This document shows, one piece after another, positions 36,574 through 45,807 of a stretch of 64,000 nucleotides of DNA. The first letter of the stretch is position 1. The number at the start of each line of letters is the position of its first letter. Both the position numbers and the translations under genes were made by a program. Origin of the DNA: Nonomuraea rubra (GTDB lineage: Bacteria > Actinomycetota > Actinomycetes > Streptosporangiales > Streptosporangiaceae); the NCBI RefSeq assembly GCF_014207985.1, contig NZ_JACHMI010000001.1, positions 10,523,001 to 10,587,000 of the forward strand, given 5' to 3'. Under the pieces are notes generated by a model that had not been told where the DNA came from, did not search any database, and saw only the letters and a program-made list of their open reading frames with translations.

Positions 36574-36591
36574 GGCCACTGCTCTGTGGCC
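36574..36591. other. Hairpin in the STAS gene leader
   Basis: GGCCAC-TGCTCT-GTGGCC lies 75 bp upstream of the STAS start in a 183-bp gap. It may be a terminator for the small membrane gene upstream on the same strand, or a leader element. Confidence 0.4.
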
Positions 36592-36682
36592 AAATGCACA
36601 GAGTCACGCATCGTAATCACCGGCCTGACGGCTGTTTCATACGCTTTGACCTGCCGAAACGCCTGTCACCGCGCCTTCGCCG

Positions 36683-36907
36683 TCATATCGCGCGATAGGT
36701 GACCAGGTACGCCAGGGTAAGGACGGCGAGAACCCCGAGCAGGAGTCCCGTGCCGCCGACCACCATGACAACATGCGTATGGCGGAACATCTTGCGCATC
36801 GCGGCCACCGTCAGCCCTATCAGGACGGTCAGGATGACGAGGGACACCTGCCTGGAGTCGATGACCGTGGAGATCCCCGCCGTGAACGCGAGGGACAGCG
36901 CGTGCAT
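36683..36907 (-). CDS. Small two-TM membrane protein
   Basis: A protein of 74 residues with two hydrophobic helices (about 19-35 and 43-70) joined by a basic turn (RKMFRHTH). ATG 36907 has a strong GGGAGG seven bases upstream. No family recognised. The gene lies between the helicase and the STAS gene on the same strand. Confidence 0.75.
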   Translation of the reverse strand: MHALSLAFTAGISTVIDSRQVSLVILTVLIGLTVAAMRKMFRHTHVVMVVGGTGLLLGVLAVLTLAYLVTYRAI

Positions 36908-37088
36908 TTCTTCCTCCCGCCGGCCGCGCCGATTGCTCGATTCCCGCGAATCAAAAGATCGAGCGCGCCCCTTTTTTCGTTGAATGAAGCCGAATGAGCC
37001 CCTCTCTACCCTCATTCACCGAACACAGGCGAACCGCACGAGAATTACGCCCCCCGCACCGGCCGGAGGGCGTATCCGCTTACTCGGT

Positions 37089-38840
37089 TCAGCGCCGCTG
37101 GGTGGCCCAGCGGCGGATCGTGGCGATGCGCTCCTGGATCTGCTCCACGGTCGCCTGGGCGATCGGCGGGCCGCCGCACGCGCGCCGCAGCTCCGAGTGG
37201 ATCACCCCGTGCGGCTGGCCCGTGCGATGGTTCCACGCGCCGACCAGGCCGTTGAGCTCGCGCCGCAGCTCCGCGATCTGCTCGTGCGGCGCCAGCTCCT
37301 CCTTGGCCGGCTCCACCTGCTGCTTGCGCTTGGCCGCCTGCTGGTCGGACTGCCGCTTGCGCAGCAGCTGGGCCACCTGGTCGGGCTCCAGCAGGCCGGG
37401 CAGGCCGATGAAGTCCTCCTCCTCGGCGGAGCCGATCTCGGCGCCGGTGCCGAACTCGCCCCCGTCGAACAGCACCCGGTCGAACGTGGCCGAGGTCTCC
37501 ATCGTCTCGAACGGGAGCTCGTCTCCAAGGACGTCCGGATTGTCCTGCTTGCGGTTGGCCTGCTCCAGCAGCGAGTCGTCGAGGCCGTCCTCGGGAGGCC
37601 GCTTGTTGAGCACGTGGTCGCGCTCGACCTCCATCTCGTTGGCCAGGCCCATGAGCGTGGGCACCGAGGGGAGGAAGACCGAGGCGGTCTCGCCGCGCTT
37701 GCGGGCCCGCACGAAGCGGCCCACGGCCTGGGCGAAGAAGAGCGGGGTCGAGGTGGAGGTGGCGTAGACCCCGACGCACAGGCGGGGGATGTCGACGCCC
37801 TCCGACACCATGCGCACGGCCACCAGCCAGCGATCCTCGGACGCCGCGAACTGCTTGATCTTCTTGGACGCGCCGGGGTCGTCGGACAGCACCACCGTGG
37901 CGCCCTCACCGGTGATGTTGCGCAGGTGGCGGGCGTAGGCGCGGGCGGTCTCGTGGTCGGTGGCGATGACCAGGCCGCCCGCGTCGGGCACGCCCCTGCG
38001 CACCTCGGTGAGCCGGCGGTCGGCGGCCTGCATGACCTGGCGGATCCAGTCGCCCTTCGGGTCGAGCGCGGCCCGCCACGCCTGGGAGAGCTGGTCCTTG
38101 GTGAGCGGGGTGCCGAGCGTGGCGGCGATCTCGTCGCCGGCCCGCGTGCGCCACTTCATCTCGCCGGAGTAGGCCAGGAAGATGACCGGCCGCACGACGT
38201 TGTCGTCGAGCGCCGGGCCGTAGCCGTAGGAGTAGTCGGCGACGCTGCGCTTGAAGCCCTCCGCGTCCTCCTCGTAGGCCACGAACGGGATGGGGTTGTC
38301 GTCGGACCTGAACGGCGTGCCGGTGAGCTGGAGGCGGCGCGTGGCGGGCTCGAACGCCTCGCGCACGCCGTCGCCCCACGACTTGGCGTCGCCGGCGTGG
38401 TGGATCTCGTCGAAGATGACCAGCGTCTTGCGGTGCTCGGTGCGGGCCCTGTGCAGCGCGGGGTGCATCGCGACCTGCGCGTACGTCACCGCCACCCCGG
38501 TGTAGTCGCGCGAGGTGGCGCCCTGGCTGTTCTTGAACTCGGGGTCGATGGCGATGCCCACGCGCCCTGCCGCGTCGGCCCACTGGCGCTTGAGGTGCTC
38601 GGTGGGCGTCACGATCGTGACGGCCCTGATCACCCCGTTGGCGAGCAGCTCGCTGGCGATGCGCAGGGCGTAGGTCGTCTTGCCCGCGCCCGGCGTCGCC
38701 ACGGTGAGGAAGTCACGCGGCTCGCGCCTGAAGTAGAGGTCGAACGCCTCCTGCTGCCAGGCACGCAACTTGGGCGCGGTGCCCCACGCTGCGCGGTCGG
38801 GATAGGAAGGCGAAAGGTGGGACGCGGCGAAGGTGCTCAC
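37089..38840 (-). CDS. DEAD/DEAH-box superfamily II helicase
   Basis: A protein of 583 residues. Q-like motif (KLRAWQQEAF), Walker A TPGAGKTT at 49-56, DEIHHAGD as motif II, TGTPFRSD as motif III, and VGRFVRARKRG as motif VI of the second RecA domain. A C-terminal extension has NHRTGQPHGVIHSELR. GTG 38840 follows AGAGGTGA. This is a widespread actinobacterial stand-alone helicase of unknown substrate; DNA repair is plausible. Confidence 0.88.
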   Translation of the reverse strand: MSTFAASHLSPSYPDRAAWGTAPKLRAWQQEAFDLYFRREPRDFLTVATPGAGKTTYALRIASELLANGVIRAVTIVTPTEHLKRQWADAAGRVGIAIDPEFKNSQGATSRDYTGVAVTYAQVAMHPALHRARTEHRKTLVIFDEIHHAGDAKSWGDGVREAFEPATRRLQLTGTPFRSDDNPIPFVAYEEDAEGFKRSVADYSYGYGPALDDNVVRPVIFLAYSGEMKWRTRAGDEIAATLGTPLTKDQLSQAWRAALDPKGDWIRQVMQAADRRLTEVRRGVPDAGGLVIATDHETARAYARHLRNITGEGATVVLSDDPGASKKIKQFAASEDRWLVAVRMVSEGVDIPRLCVGVYATSTSTPLFFAQAVGRFVRARKRGETASVFLPSVPTLMGLANEMEVERDHVLNKRPPEDGLDDSLLEQANRKQDNPDVLGDELPFETMETSATFDRVLFDGGEFGTGAEIGSAEEEDFIGLPGLLEPDQVAQLLRKRQSDQQAAKRKQQVEPAKEELAPHEQIAELRRELNGLVGAWNHRTGQPHGVIHSELRRACGGPPIAQATVEQIQERIATIRRWATQRR

Positions 38841-38964
38841 CGCATCACCTCTGGGGTTCGTGTGCTTCGCTCTCTCACAGTGACCCAAGAGTAATCGGGC
38901 CCACCGACAAGACGTGCCGTGAGCCGAGGATTCTGGCCAAGGTCTTCCTCACGTGCTATGCGGC

Positions 38965-39900
38965 TTATCGGAGACTCGTCATCACCGCGTCGAGCGCCTG
39001 CCTGCGGCTGTTCTCCTCGGGTTGCAGCAGCCCGACCAGCAGGACGGGGCGGGACCCGCGGGTGAGCAGCATCACCCTCAGGTACGCCGGGCGGTTCACC
39101 ACGTCCTGGTATTCCGCTCGTAGCGCACGGGTGTGCCCGTCGGGCAGCCGCCGGTCCTCGACGACCGTCACGCGGTCGCCCCTGAGCAGGAGCCTGGAGT
39201 ACAGCTCCGCCGCCTCCTCCGTGGCCTGCTCGGCGTCCTTCACCGGCCCCGGCACCGGCCTGGCCATCACGAGGCCGCCGTGCCCGTCGCGTACGACCGA
39301 GGTGAACCCCGTGACGGGCGGCACCGCGCCCGTGCTCCAGCCCTCCGGCAACGTCGCCGCCACGCCGGCCAGCGCGTCCCTGAGCCGGCCCGTGTCCCCC
39401 GGCGGCGCGGTGAGCCACAGCGCCACCGCCACCGTCGCCGCCACCAGCCCTGCCCCGACAGCCAGCGCCGCCAGCACGGGCCCCGCGCGCCGCCGGAGCC
39501 GTCCCCCGCGTGCGCCGGGGTCGCGGGGAGTGCCGTGGAGGCGGGCGGACGGGGGGAGCGCGTCGTCCTGGCCTCCGGCGGGGCCGGGGTCGCGGGGAGC
39601 GGTCCGCTGGATCCGCGGGTTCCACCCGGGCTCCTCCGGCTCCAGGTCGAGCGGATGTGGCCGCCGCGGGATCTGCGCGGGCTGTCCCCAGCCGGGGTCC
39701 CCCGCGTACGGCCGGCCCCGGCGCCCCCAGGCCGGCGGCGGTTCGGGAGGGCGGTCCCGGCCTTCGGAACGTTCCGGATCCCGAGGCGGCTCCTGCTCCT
39801 CGTCACGGCGCGCGCCCCACGCGGGCTCCGTGTCCTCTGGAGGAGTACGGCGATGCCTGGGCCCCGAGTGAGGCGGCCAGACCCGGTGATCACCCTCCAT
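38965..39900 (-). CDS. Single-pass membrane protein with Pro/Arg-rich cytosolic domain
   Basis: A protein of 311 residues: a disordered N-terminal region rich in P, R, E and G (1-135), one TM helix near 142-164, and an extracytoplasmic alpha/beta domain ending RQALDAVMTSLR. The last domain resembles LpqN-like lipoprotein domains in feel only; no family is claimed. ATG 39900 has GGAGGT nearby (GGAGGTGCC). Monocistronic. Confidence 0.7.
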   Translation of the reverse strand: MEGDHRVWPPHSGPRHRRTPPEDTEPAWGARRDEEQEPPRDPERSEGRDRPPEPPPAWGRRGRPYAGDPGWGQPAQIPRRPHPLDLEPEEPGWNPRIQRTAPRDPGPAGGQDDALPPSARLHGTPRDPGARGGRLRRRAGPVLAALAVGAGLVAATVAVALWLTAPPGDTGRLRDALAGVAATLPEGWSTGAVPPVTGFTSVVRDGHGGLVMARPVPGPVKDAEQATEEAAELYSRLLLRGDRVTVVEDRRLPDGHTRALRAEYQDVVNRPAYLRVMLLTRGSRPVLLVGLLQPEENSRRQALDAVMTSLR

Positions 39901-39982
39901 GGCACCTCCTTGCCCGCTGTCCTATCACTCCTCGCCACAGGGATCAGGAGAACCGTGATCGCTGTGACGGGAGGGACGGAAT

Positions 39983-41368
39983 TCAGCGGACGCGGCCGGC
40001 GAGCAGGGTCGCGCTCAGGGAGATGACCGCCATGAGGGCGCAGATGACCAGGAACCCGGTGGCGATCTGGGAGGAGGAGTGCCCGATCACGTTCACCAGC
40101 GCACCGCCGATGCCGATCGACAGCGCCGAGCCGAGCTGGTCGGTGACGGAGAGCGCGGCCGAGTTCGCGCCCTGCTCGTGCACCGGCGACTGCTTCATGG
40201 CCGTGACGCTGATGGTGGTCAGGCCGAACCCCATCCCGAAGCCCGCCACGATCCACGCGGGCACGGAGATCCATCCGGTCACCCCGGGTACGACGGAGAG
40301 CATGCAGATCAGGATCGCGACGGTGACGCAGCCGGCGCCGAGCCTGATCCGCTTGTGCGCCTCACCGGCCCGCCTGCTCTGCAGGAACGATCCCGCCGAC
40401 CAGCCGAGCGCCCCGGTCGTCAGCGCGATGCCGGCCGACTTGATGTCGAAGGACTTCACGTCCTGCAACGCCAGCGGGATGTAGGCGTTCACGCCGAAGA
40501 AGGAGGCCGAGAAGAAGCCCCGCATGAGAACGGTCGTGGCCAGCCCGCGCCGGAACCGCAGCGCGCCCGGCGGCAGCAGCCGGTACAGGCCGTAGACCAG
40601 CAGCGCCAGTCCCACCACGGTCTCCACGCTCGCCTCGCCGGCCTTGGCATGCAGCCGGTCCACGCCGTGCAGCAGCAACCCCGCCCCGCCGGCCGTCGCG
40701 GTGGCGGCCAGCGTCATCTCGACCGGCCTGGAGCGCGGCCCGGTACCGGGCCGGGCGTCGCTCGCCGAGCCCATCCGCAACGCCGGTACGAGCATCACCA
40801 GCGCGGGCACGACCAGCGGCACGATCCCGTAGAAGACGTAGCGCCAGCCCCACTGCTCCCCGACGAACCCGGCCACCGACGGCCCCACCATCGCGGGCAC
40901 CACCCAGGCGGCCGAGACGGCGGCGAACGCCTTGGGCCGCACCTCCATGGCGTACACCCGGGCGATCATCACGTACAGCGCCACGATGGAGGCCCCGCCG
41001 CCCAGCCCCTGCACGGCCCGAGCCACCAGGAACATCTCGGCGGAGCCCGCCGCGCCGGCCAGCGCCATGCCGATCGCGAACAGCACCACCCCCGCCAGGA
41101 ACGGCAGCGCGTAGCCACGCCGGTCCGACCAGAGCCCGGCCACCACGTTCATGAACAGGCTGGCGATGAGGAAGGCGGAGAAGCTGAGCCCGTACAGGTC
41201 GAGGGCGTCGAGCTCCTTGGCGATGTCGGGCATGACGACACCGACGGACATGCCCTCGAAGGCGATCAGCGTGACCACCAGCAGGATGCCTAAGGTGGCC
41301 GTGCGGTACTCGGGGCCGAGGATTCCCGCGGGCTTGTGGGGAGCGTCGAGTGCCTTTGGTGCTGTCAC
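39983..41368 (-). CDS. MFS transporter (drug:H+ antiporter type)
   Basis: A protein of 461 residues with about fourteen hydrophobic segments and the motif GLWSDRRGYALPF after TM2; PAMVGPSVAGFV resembles the antiporter motif C. Substrate unknown. It probably exports small hydrophobic compounds. Its neighbours give no further hint. Confidence 0.85.
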   Translation of the reverse strand: MTAPKALDAPHKPAGILGPEYRTATLGILLVVTLIAFEGMSVGVVMPDIAKELDALDLYGLSFSAFLIASLFMNVVAGLWSDRRGYALPFLAGVVLFAIGMALAGAAGSAEMFLVARAVQGLGGGASIVALYVMIARVYAMEVRPKAFAAVSAAWVVPAMVGPSVAGFVGEQWGWRYVFYGIVPLVVPALVMLVPALRMGSASDARPGTGPRSRPVEMTLAATATAGGAGLLLHGVDRLHAKAGEASVETVVGLALLVYGLYRLLPPGALRFRRGLATTVLMRGFFSASFFGVNAYIPLALQDVKSFDIKSAGIALTTGALGWSAGSFLQSRRAGEAHKRIRLGAGCVTVAILICMLSVVPGVTGWISVPAWIVAGFGMGFGLTTISVTAMKQSPVHEQGANSAALSVTDQLGSALSIGIGGALVNVIGHSSSQIATGFLVICALMAVISLSATLLAGRVR

Positions 41369-41395
41369 CTACACATCGTAGACGGGCCCGACTTG

Positions 41396-42334
41396 TCAGA
41401 CAGCGGGCGTGTCGCGGTAGGCCGCCCACATCTCGTGCATGCGATCCGCCTGCCCGACCGTGAACTCCCACATGCACCGGTCGTGGGCGTAGTCCATGTA
41501 GTTGTGCGCGGGGTCCTGGCCCGGCTGACCGGGGCAGGTGTCCTTGCCCTGCGGGCACGCCTCGGTCGGCCTGGCCTCGGGCGAGGTGTCGTCGATGCCG
41601 TCGCCGGGGGCCTTGCAGCCGTTCTCGAACGTGTGGAACAGGCCGAGCCAGTGGCCGATCTCGTGCACGCCGGTGAAGCCCTTGTTGTAGTCGCTCATCG
41701 CGCCGCCGGGCAGGCTGCGCCAGTCGATCACCACGCCGTCGAGCGCCGGGGCGCCCGCGTACCAGTAGGGGTAGCTGGCGAAGCCCAGCATGAGCTCGCT
41801 GAGCTGGGCGATGTAGAGGTTCAGCGTGCCGGCCCCGCCCGCGTGCATGGCGCTCTTCATGGCCCTCTCGTGGCCGACGGGGTCGCTGAACCAGGCGGCC
41901 TGCTCCTTGACCGTGATGCCGTCGAGGCGGAAGCGCACGCCGGTGTCCACGCCGCCGAACCTGCCGCCGTACGCGGAGTTGAGCGTGTCGATCTGGGCCT
42001 GGACCGCCTGGTCGGAGACCCGGCGCTCGGGGCCGGGCGAGATGACGTGCACGCGGGTGGGCACGGTGATCTCGCTCGGCGGCGTGACCCCGCTCAGCCG
42101 CTTGCCCAGCTCGGCCATCACCATGGCGACGTCCTGCGGCCTGGGCGAGCGCGGCCCGGGCCGCCCCGGCACCCGCCAGTGCCCGTGGCCCCGCGTACGA
42201 GCCGCGGGCGCGTGCGCCCGGTGCGGTGCCGCCACGTCACAACCGGCCGCCAGGGCGGCGCCGGGCCGGAGCGGCGGGATGAACCCGGCCGCGAGCAGGC
42301 ATGCCAAAGAGACGGCGGTCGCGCGCCGGGCCAT
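41396..42334 (-). CDS. Secreted zinc metalloprotease, M43 (pappalysin-like)
   Basis: A protein of 312 residues with an N-terminal signal peptide (TAVSLACLLAAGF, cleavage near ALAAGC) and the zinc motif HEIGHWLGLFHTF near 218-230, followed by the Met-turn region ...YMDYAHDRCM. Several cysteines after the active site suggest disulfides. It is an extracellular metalloprotease of cytophagalysin type. The Cys at the cleavage site is compatible with a lipobox only weakly. Confidence 0.9.
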   Translation of the reverse strand: MARRATAVSLACLLAAGFIPPLRPGAALAAGCDVAAPHRAHAPAARTRGHGHWRVPGRPGPRSPRPQDVAMVMAELGKRLSGVTPPSEITVPTRVHVISPGPERRVSDQAVQAQIDTLNSAYGGRFGGVDTGVRFRLDGITVKEQAAWFSDPVGHERAMKSAMHAGGAGTLNLYIAQLSELMLGFASYPYWYAGAPALDGVVIDWRSLPGGAMSDYNKGFTGVHEIGHWLGLFHTFENGCKAPGDGIDDTSPEARPTEACPQGKDTCPGQPGQDPAHNYMDYAHDRCMWEFTVGQADRMHEMWAAYRDTPAV

Positions 42335-42412
42335 GCGGTCCCCCCACTACGATACGAGCTGGTCTGGCTACAGACCGTAGCTCCACGCGCGAGGATTACC
42401 GCACAGCAACAC

Positions 42413-42667
42413 TCACTGCTTGTCGCCGTCGCCGTCGCCGCCCTGGGGCAGGCCCTCGTAGATCTCCTTGCACTCCGGGCAGACCGGGTACTTCTTCGGG
42501 TCGCGGCTGGGCACCCAGACCTTGCCGCACAGGGCGCGGATGGGCGTGCCGGTCACCATGCTCTCGGTGATCTTGTGCTTGTCCGCGTAGTGGGCGAACC
42601 GCTCGTGATCGCCGTCGCCGTGCGACGTCCGCGGAGTGGTCTCCTGCTCTGGGAGGATCTTCGTGCT
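42413..42667 (-). CDS. DUF3039 protein
   Basis: A protein of 84 residues: RFAHYADKHKITES, then CGKVWVPSRDPKKYPVCPEC with a Cys-x2-Cys and an upstream Cys that could bind zinc. DUF3039 is a small actinobacterial family of unknown role. GTG 42667 (MSTKILPEQ) is the family start. Confidence 0.88.
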   Translation of the reverse strand, partial: STKILPEQETTPRTSHGDGDHERFAHYADKHKITESMVTGTPIRALCGKVWVPSRDPKKYPVCPECKEIYEGLPQGGDGDGDKQ

Positions 42668-42711
42668 CACCCCACCGAGTTTATGCCCGCCCGCGACCGG
42701 CCCCCGCAACG

Positions 42712-42750
42712 CCGTACGGCCCCCGCCCGGAACGAGCGGAGGCCGTACGG
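42712..42750 (-). terminator. Terminator after the EmrB-type transporter gene
   Basis: CCGTACGGCC pairs with GGCCGTACGG, and the stem extends inward by four more pairs (CCGC/GCGG) after one mismatch. It lies 12 bases after the transporter stop and before DUF3039. Confidence 0.8.
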
Positions 42751-42761
42751 GGAGCGAACTG

Positions 42762-44354
42762 TCAGCCCACGTGGACCGGCGCGCCCTCGGTCTTCCTGCC
42801 GGCCCTGACGAAGAGGGTCAGCACGGCGGTCAGCACCGCGATGCAGGTGCTCACCAGGAAGGCGAGGTGCATGCCGTCCATGAACGACAGGTGGACGGCG
42901 TCGCCGACCTGCTCCGGCAGCCCGGGAGGCGCCTGGCCGAAGGCGGCGGCCTTCTCCAGGAGCGTGAGCTGCTCCGGCGTGACCCCCGCCGCCGGGCCGA
43001 GGTAGCCCGGCAGCGTGTCGGAGATCTCGGCGGCCATCACGGCGCCCAGGATCGCGGTGCCGAGCGCGCCGCCGACCTGCATGGCCGACTGCTGCAGGCC
43101 GCCCGCGACCCCGCTCAGCTCGACCGGCGCGTTGCCCACGATGATCTCGGTGGCGCCCACGAAGACCGGCGAGAGGCCGAAGGCCAGCAGCACGAACGGG
43201 ATGCCGCTCTCGATGAACGTGGCCTCGATGCCGAGCCTGGACATGAGGAACATCGCGAGCGCGGTGATCAGCAGACCGGCCGCCATCGTGATCTTCGGCC
43301 CGAGTTTGCCGAGCGCCATGCCCGCCAGCGGCGAGGCGACGATCATGCCCGCGCTCATCGGCAGCATGTAGAGGCCGGCCTGCAGCGGGGACAGCCCGTG
43401 CACGCCCTGGAAGAAGAAGCCCAGGAAGAACATCGCGCCGAACATCGCGAAGGCGACCATCATCATCAGGAAGGTGCCGATGGAGATGGACGGGTTCGCG
43501 AACAGCGACAGCGGCACCAGCGGCTGCCTGGCCCTGCTCTGCCAGAAGACGAACGCGGCGATGAGCACCACGAACGCCCCGACGAAGGTCAGGGTGGTGC
43601 TGTCGCCCCAGCCCCACTCGGGGGCCTTGATGATCGTCCAGACCAGCGAGAACATCGCGCCGGACAGCAGCACCACGCCGAGCCAGTCGATGCGCGCGAA
43701 CGTCTGCGAGCGGTTCTCCTTGATCAGCAGCACGCCCATGATCAGGGCGATGACGCCCACCGGTGCGTTGATGAAGAAGACCGACTCCCAGCTCACCTTC
43801 TCGACCAGCACGCCGCCCACGATCGGGCCGGCGGCGCTGGACAGGCCGATGATCGCGCCCCAGGCGCCCATGGCCTGGTTCAGCTTCTCACCGGGGAACG
43901 CTCCGCGCAGCAGCGCCAGGGCGGCGGGCTGGAGCAGCGCGCCGAACAGGCCCTGCAGCACGCGCAGCCCGATCAGCGCGCCGATCGGGGAGACCCCGGG
44001 AATGATGTCGGCCAGTTCGGCGCTGAGTCCGATGCCCACAGACGACAGGGCGAAGCCCGCCACGCCGATGAGGAACACCCGCTTGTGCCCGAACAGGTCG
44101 CCGAGCTTGCCGGCGGTGATCAGGAAGACCGCGAGCGCGAGCAGGTAACCGCTGGTCACCCACTGCAGGTCGGAAAGTGACGCCTTCAGGTCCGCCTGGA
44201 TGACCGGGTTGGCGATGCCGACGACCGTGCCGTCGAGCATCACCATGATCACGCCAAGGCTCACCGCCAGCAGCACAAGCCACGGGTTGCTCCCCGCCCC
44301 GTGCTTGCCAGGGCCAGACGAGGACGGTGCGGCCACCGCCTTCGTATCAGCCAT
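42762..44354 (-). CDS. MFS drug exporter, EmrB/QacA (DHA2) family
   Basis: A protein of 530 residues with fourteen TM helices. It opens SNPWLVLLAVSLGVIMVMLD, carries GKLGDLFGHKRVFLIG (motif A) and GPIVGGVLVEKVSWESVFFI (motif C region). DHA2 exporters expel drugs by proton antiport. ATG 44354 has GGGGGA upstream. It is divergent from a TetR gene that probably represses it. Confidence 0.93.
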   Translation of the reverse strand: MADTKAVAAPSSSGPGKHGAGSNPWLVLLAVSLGVIMVMLDGTVVGIANPVIQADLKASLSDLQWVTSGYLLALAVFLITAGKLGDLFGHKRVFLIGVAGFALSSVGIGLSAELADIIPGVSPIGALIGLRVLQGLFGALLQPAALALLRGAFPGEKLNQAMGAWGAIIGLSSAAGPIVGGVLVEKVSWESVFFINAPVGVIALIMGVLLIKENRSQTFARIDWLGVVLLSGAMFSLVWTIIKAPEWGWGDSTTLTFVGAFVVLIAAFVFWQSRARQPLVPLSLFANPSISIGTFLMMMVAFAMFGAMFFLGFFFQGVHGLSPLQAGLYMLPMSAGMIVASPLAGMALGKLGPKITMAAGLLITALAMFLMSRLGIEATFIESGIPFVLLAFGLSPVFVGATEIIVGNAPVELSGVAGGLQQSAMQVGGALGTAILGAVMAAEISDTLPGYLGPAAGVTPEQLTLLEKAAAFGQAPPGLPEQVGDAVHLSFMDGMHLAFLVSTCIAVLTAVLTLFVRAGRKTEGAPVHVG

Positions 44355-44413
44355 GAATCCCCCTATATCGCCCCGCACCGGGGCATAGATCTCGTAAGCC
44401 TCCGGTAATCTAC

Positions 44414-44435
44414 TGTCAGCCTGTGACGTGTGACA
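44414..44435. promoter_or_regulatory. Probable TetR operator between exporter and regulator
   Basis: TGTCA and TGACA half-sites are arranged as an inverted repeat with a 12-base spacer, and further TGTGACA copies occur at 44423 (partial) and 44475-44480. The repeats lie between the divergent starts in a 142-bp spacer. Binding is inferred from position. Confidence 0.45.
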
Positions 44436-44496
44436 AACGACTTTTATTCGTCGCCCTATGACATATGGCACACTGTGACAGAAAGGTTTCGAGGGA

Positions 44497-45114
44497 GTGA
44501 CCACAGTGGGTCTTCGGGAACGCAAGAAGGAGAAGACGCGCCTGGCGATCCTCGACGCGGCGCTGGACTTGTTCCTCGAACAAGGATACGAGTCGACCAC
44601 CGTCGAGCAGATCGCGGGGGCCGTCGAGATCTCCCCCCGCACCTTCTTCCGCTACTTCACCGGCAAGGACCACCTGGTGCTGCTCTTCCACGACCACGCC
44701 GAGGAGCTCATGCTGGAGTCCCTGGCGAGCCGGCCGCCGGACGAGCCGCCCTTCGCCTGCCTGATGCAGGCGATGCGCGCCGTCCTGGCCGACCTGGAGG
44801 GGGCGACGCCCGATGACGCGGAGCGGTTCCTGAAGCTGCGGCGGCTGTTCGACGAGCATCCGCGCCTGGTGGGCCTGTCGGCGGCCAGGGGCGCCCGGAC
44901 TGAGCGGCACCTGGCCGAGGTGATCGCCGCGCGCAGGGGCGTGGACCCCGACCGGGACCAGCTCACGCACCTGATCGTGGCGTTCGCGATGTCCACGATG
45001 CGTGTCGGGTTCGAGTGCCCGCGCAACGACGGCACGATGACGGAGGTCAGGCAGCGGATGGCGGAGTGTGTCGCGCTGGCCGAGCGCTCCCTGCGGCCCG
45101 GCTGGGACCTGTAG
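44497..45114 (+). CDS. TetR-family regulator of the divergent exporter
   Basis: A protein of 205 residues. The N-terminal helix-turn-helix (TTVEQIAGAVEISPRTFFRYF, quoted only in part: ISPRTFFRYF) lies near 38-58, with a C-terminal ligand domain. It is likely a drug-responsive repressor of the DHA2 exporter. GTG 44497 lies almost on top of the GAGGGA; GTG 44506 would have better spacing, so the start may be three codons later. Confidence 0.9.
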   Translation: MTTVGLRERKKEKTRLAILDAALDLFLEQGYESTTVEQIAGAVEISPRTFFRYFTGKDHLVLLFHDHAEELMLESLASRPPDEPPFACLMQAMRAVLADLEGATPDDAERFLKLRRLFDEHPRLVGLSAARGARTERHLAEVIAARRGVDPDRDQLTHLIVAFAMSTMRVGFECPRNDGTMTEVRQRMAECVALAERSLRPGWDL

Positions 45115-45118
45115 CCGG

Positions 45119-45697
45119 CTAGTTCATGGTCGGGTCGTCGGGGCAGGTCGCCACGAAGGCCAGCTCGCCGCGCTGGCGCCGGAGCACCCGCCGCCACAGC
45201 GAGGCCGGGTCGGCGTGGAAGGTGTCGCCGACCTCGGAGTCGACGACGTACCAGGCGCCCTCGGCGATCTCACTCTCGAGCTGGCCCGACGTCCAGCCCG
45301 CGTACCCCGCGAAGATGCGCATCTGCGCGATCTCCCCCTGGAGGATCTCGGGTGGCGCGTCCAGGTCGACCGTGCCCAGCCGGGCCACGGCGTCGGTGCC
45401 GGCGTGCAGCCGGCGCCACCCCAGCGGCTCCTCCCCGCTCGGCACCGCCGCCAGCGCCAGCGCGCTGTCGGTCTGTACGGGCCCGCCCTCGAAGAGCACG
45501 GAGGGGCCGGTCACCAGGGGATCCCACACAGGCAGCACCTGCGTCACCGAGATGTCACTGGGCCGGTTGAGCACCACGCCCAGGGTGCCGCCGTCGTGGT
45601 CGTGTTCGAGAATCAGCACGACGCTACGCCGGAAGTTGGGGTCGTCGAGGAGTGGCGTCGCCACCAGCAACCCGCCGACGTAGATCGCTTCCGCCAT
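45119..45697 (-). CDS. YqgE/AlgH family protein
   Basis: A protein of 192 residues. GGLLVATPLLDDPNFRRSVV, GVVLNRP and IFAGYAGWTSGQLESE are family hallmarks. Function is not established; the family is conserved and soluble. Converges with the TetR gene four bases away. Confidence 0.93.
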   Translation of the reverse strand: MAEAIYVGGLLVATPLLDDPNFRRSVVLILEHDHDGGTLGVVLNRPSDISVTQVLPVWDPLVTGPSVLFEGGPVQTDSALALAAVPSGEEPLGWRRLHAGTDAVARLGTVDLDAPPEILQGEIAQMRIFAGYAGWTSGQLESEIAEGAWYVVDSEVGDTFHADPASLWRRVLRRQRGELAFVATCPDDPTMN

Positions 45698-45782
45698 ACA
45701 TCCATCATGTAGTACCTGCGCGGGTGCGCGCTCCCCCAGTGTGTCGATGTTACTTTTCGTACACGCATGGGAACTTTAGGTA

Positions 45783-45793
45783 GCGAAATTCGC
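45783..45793. promoter_or_regulatory. Palindrome before the LPYTG protein gene
   Basis: GCGAA-A-TTCGC lies 15 bp upstream of the start codon and could be an operator overlapping the transcription start. Evidence is only its symmetry and position. Confidence 0.3.
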
Positions 45794-45807
45794 ACTTGGG
45801 GGATCAT

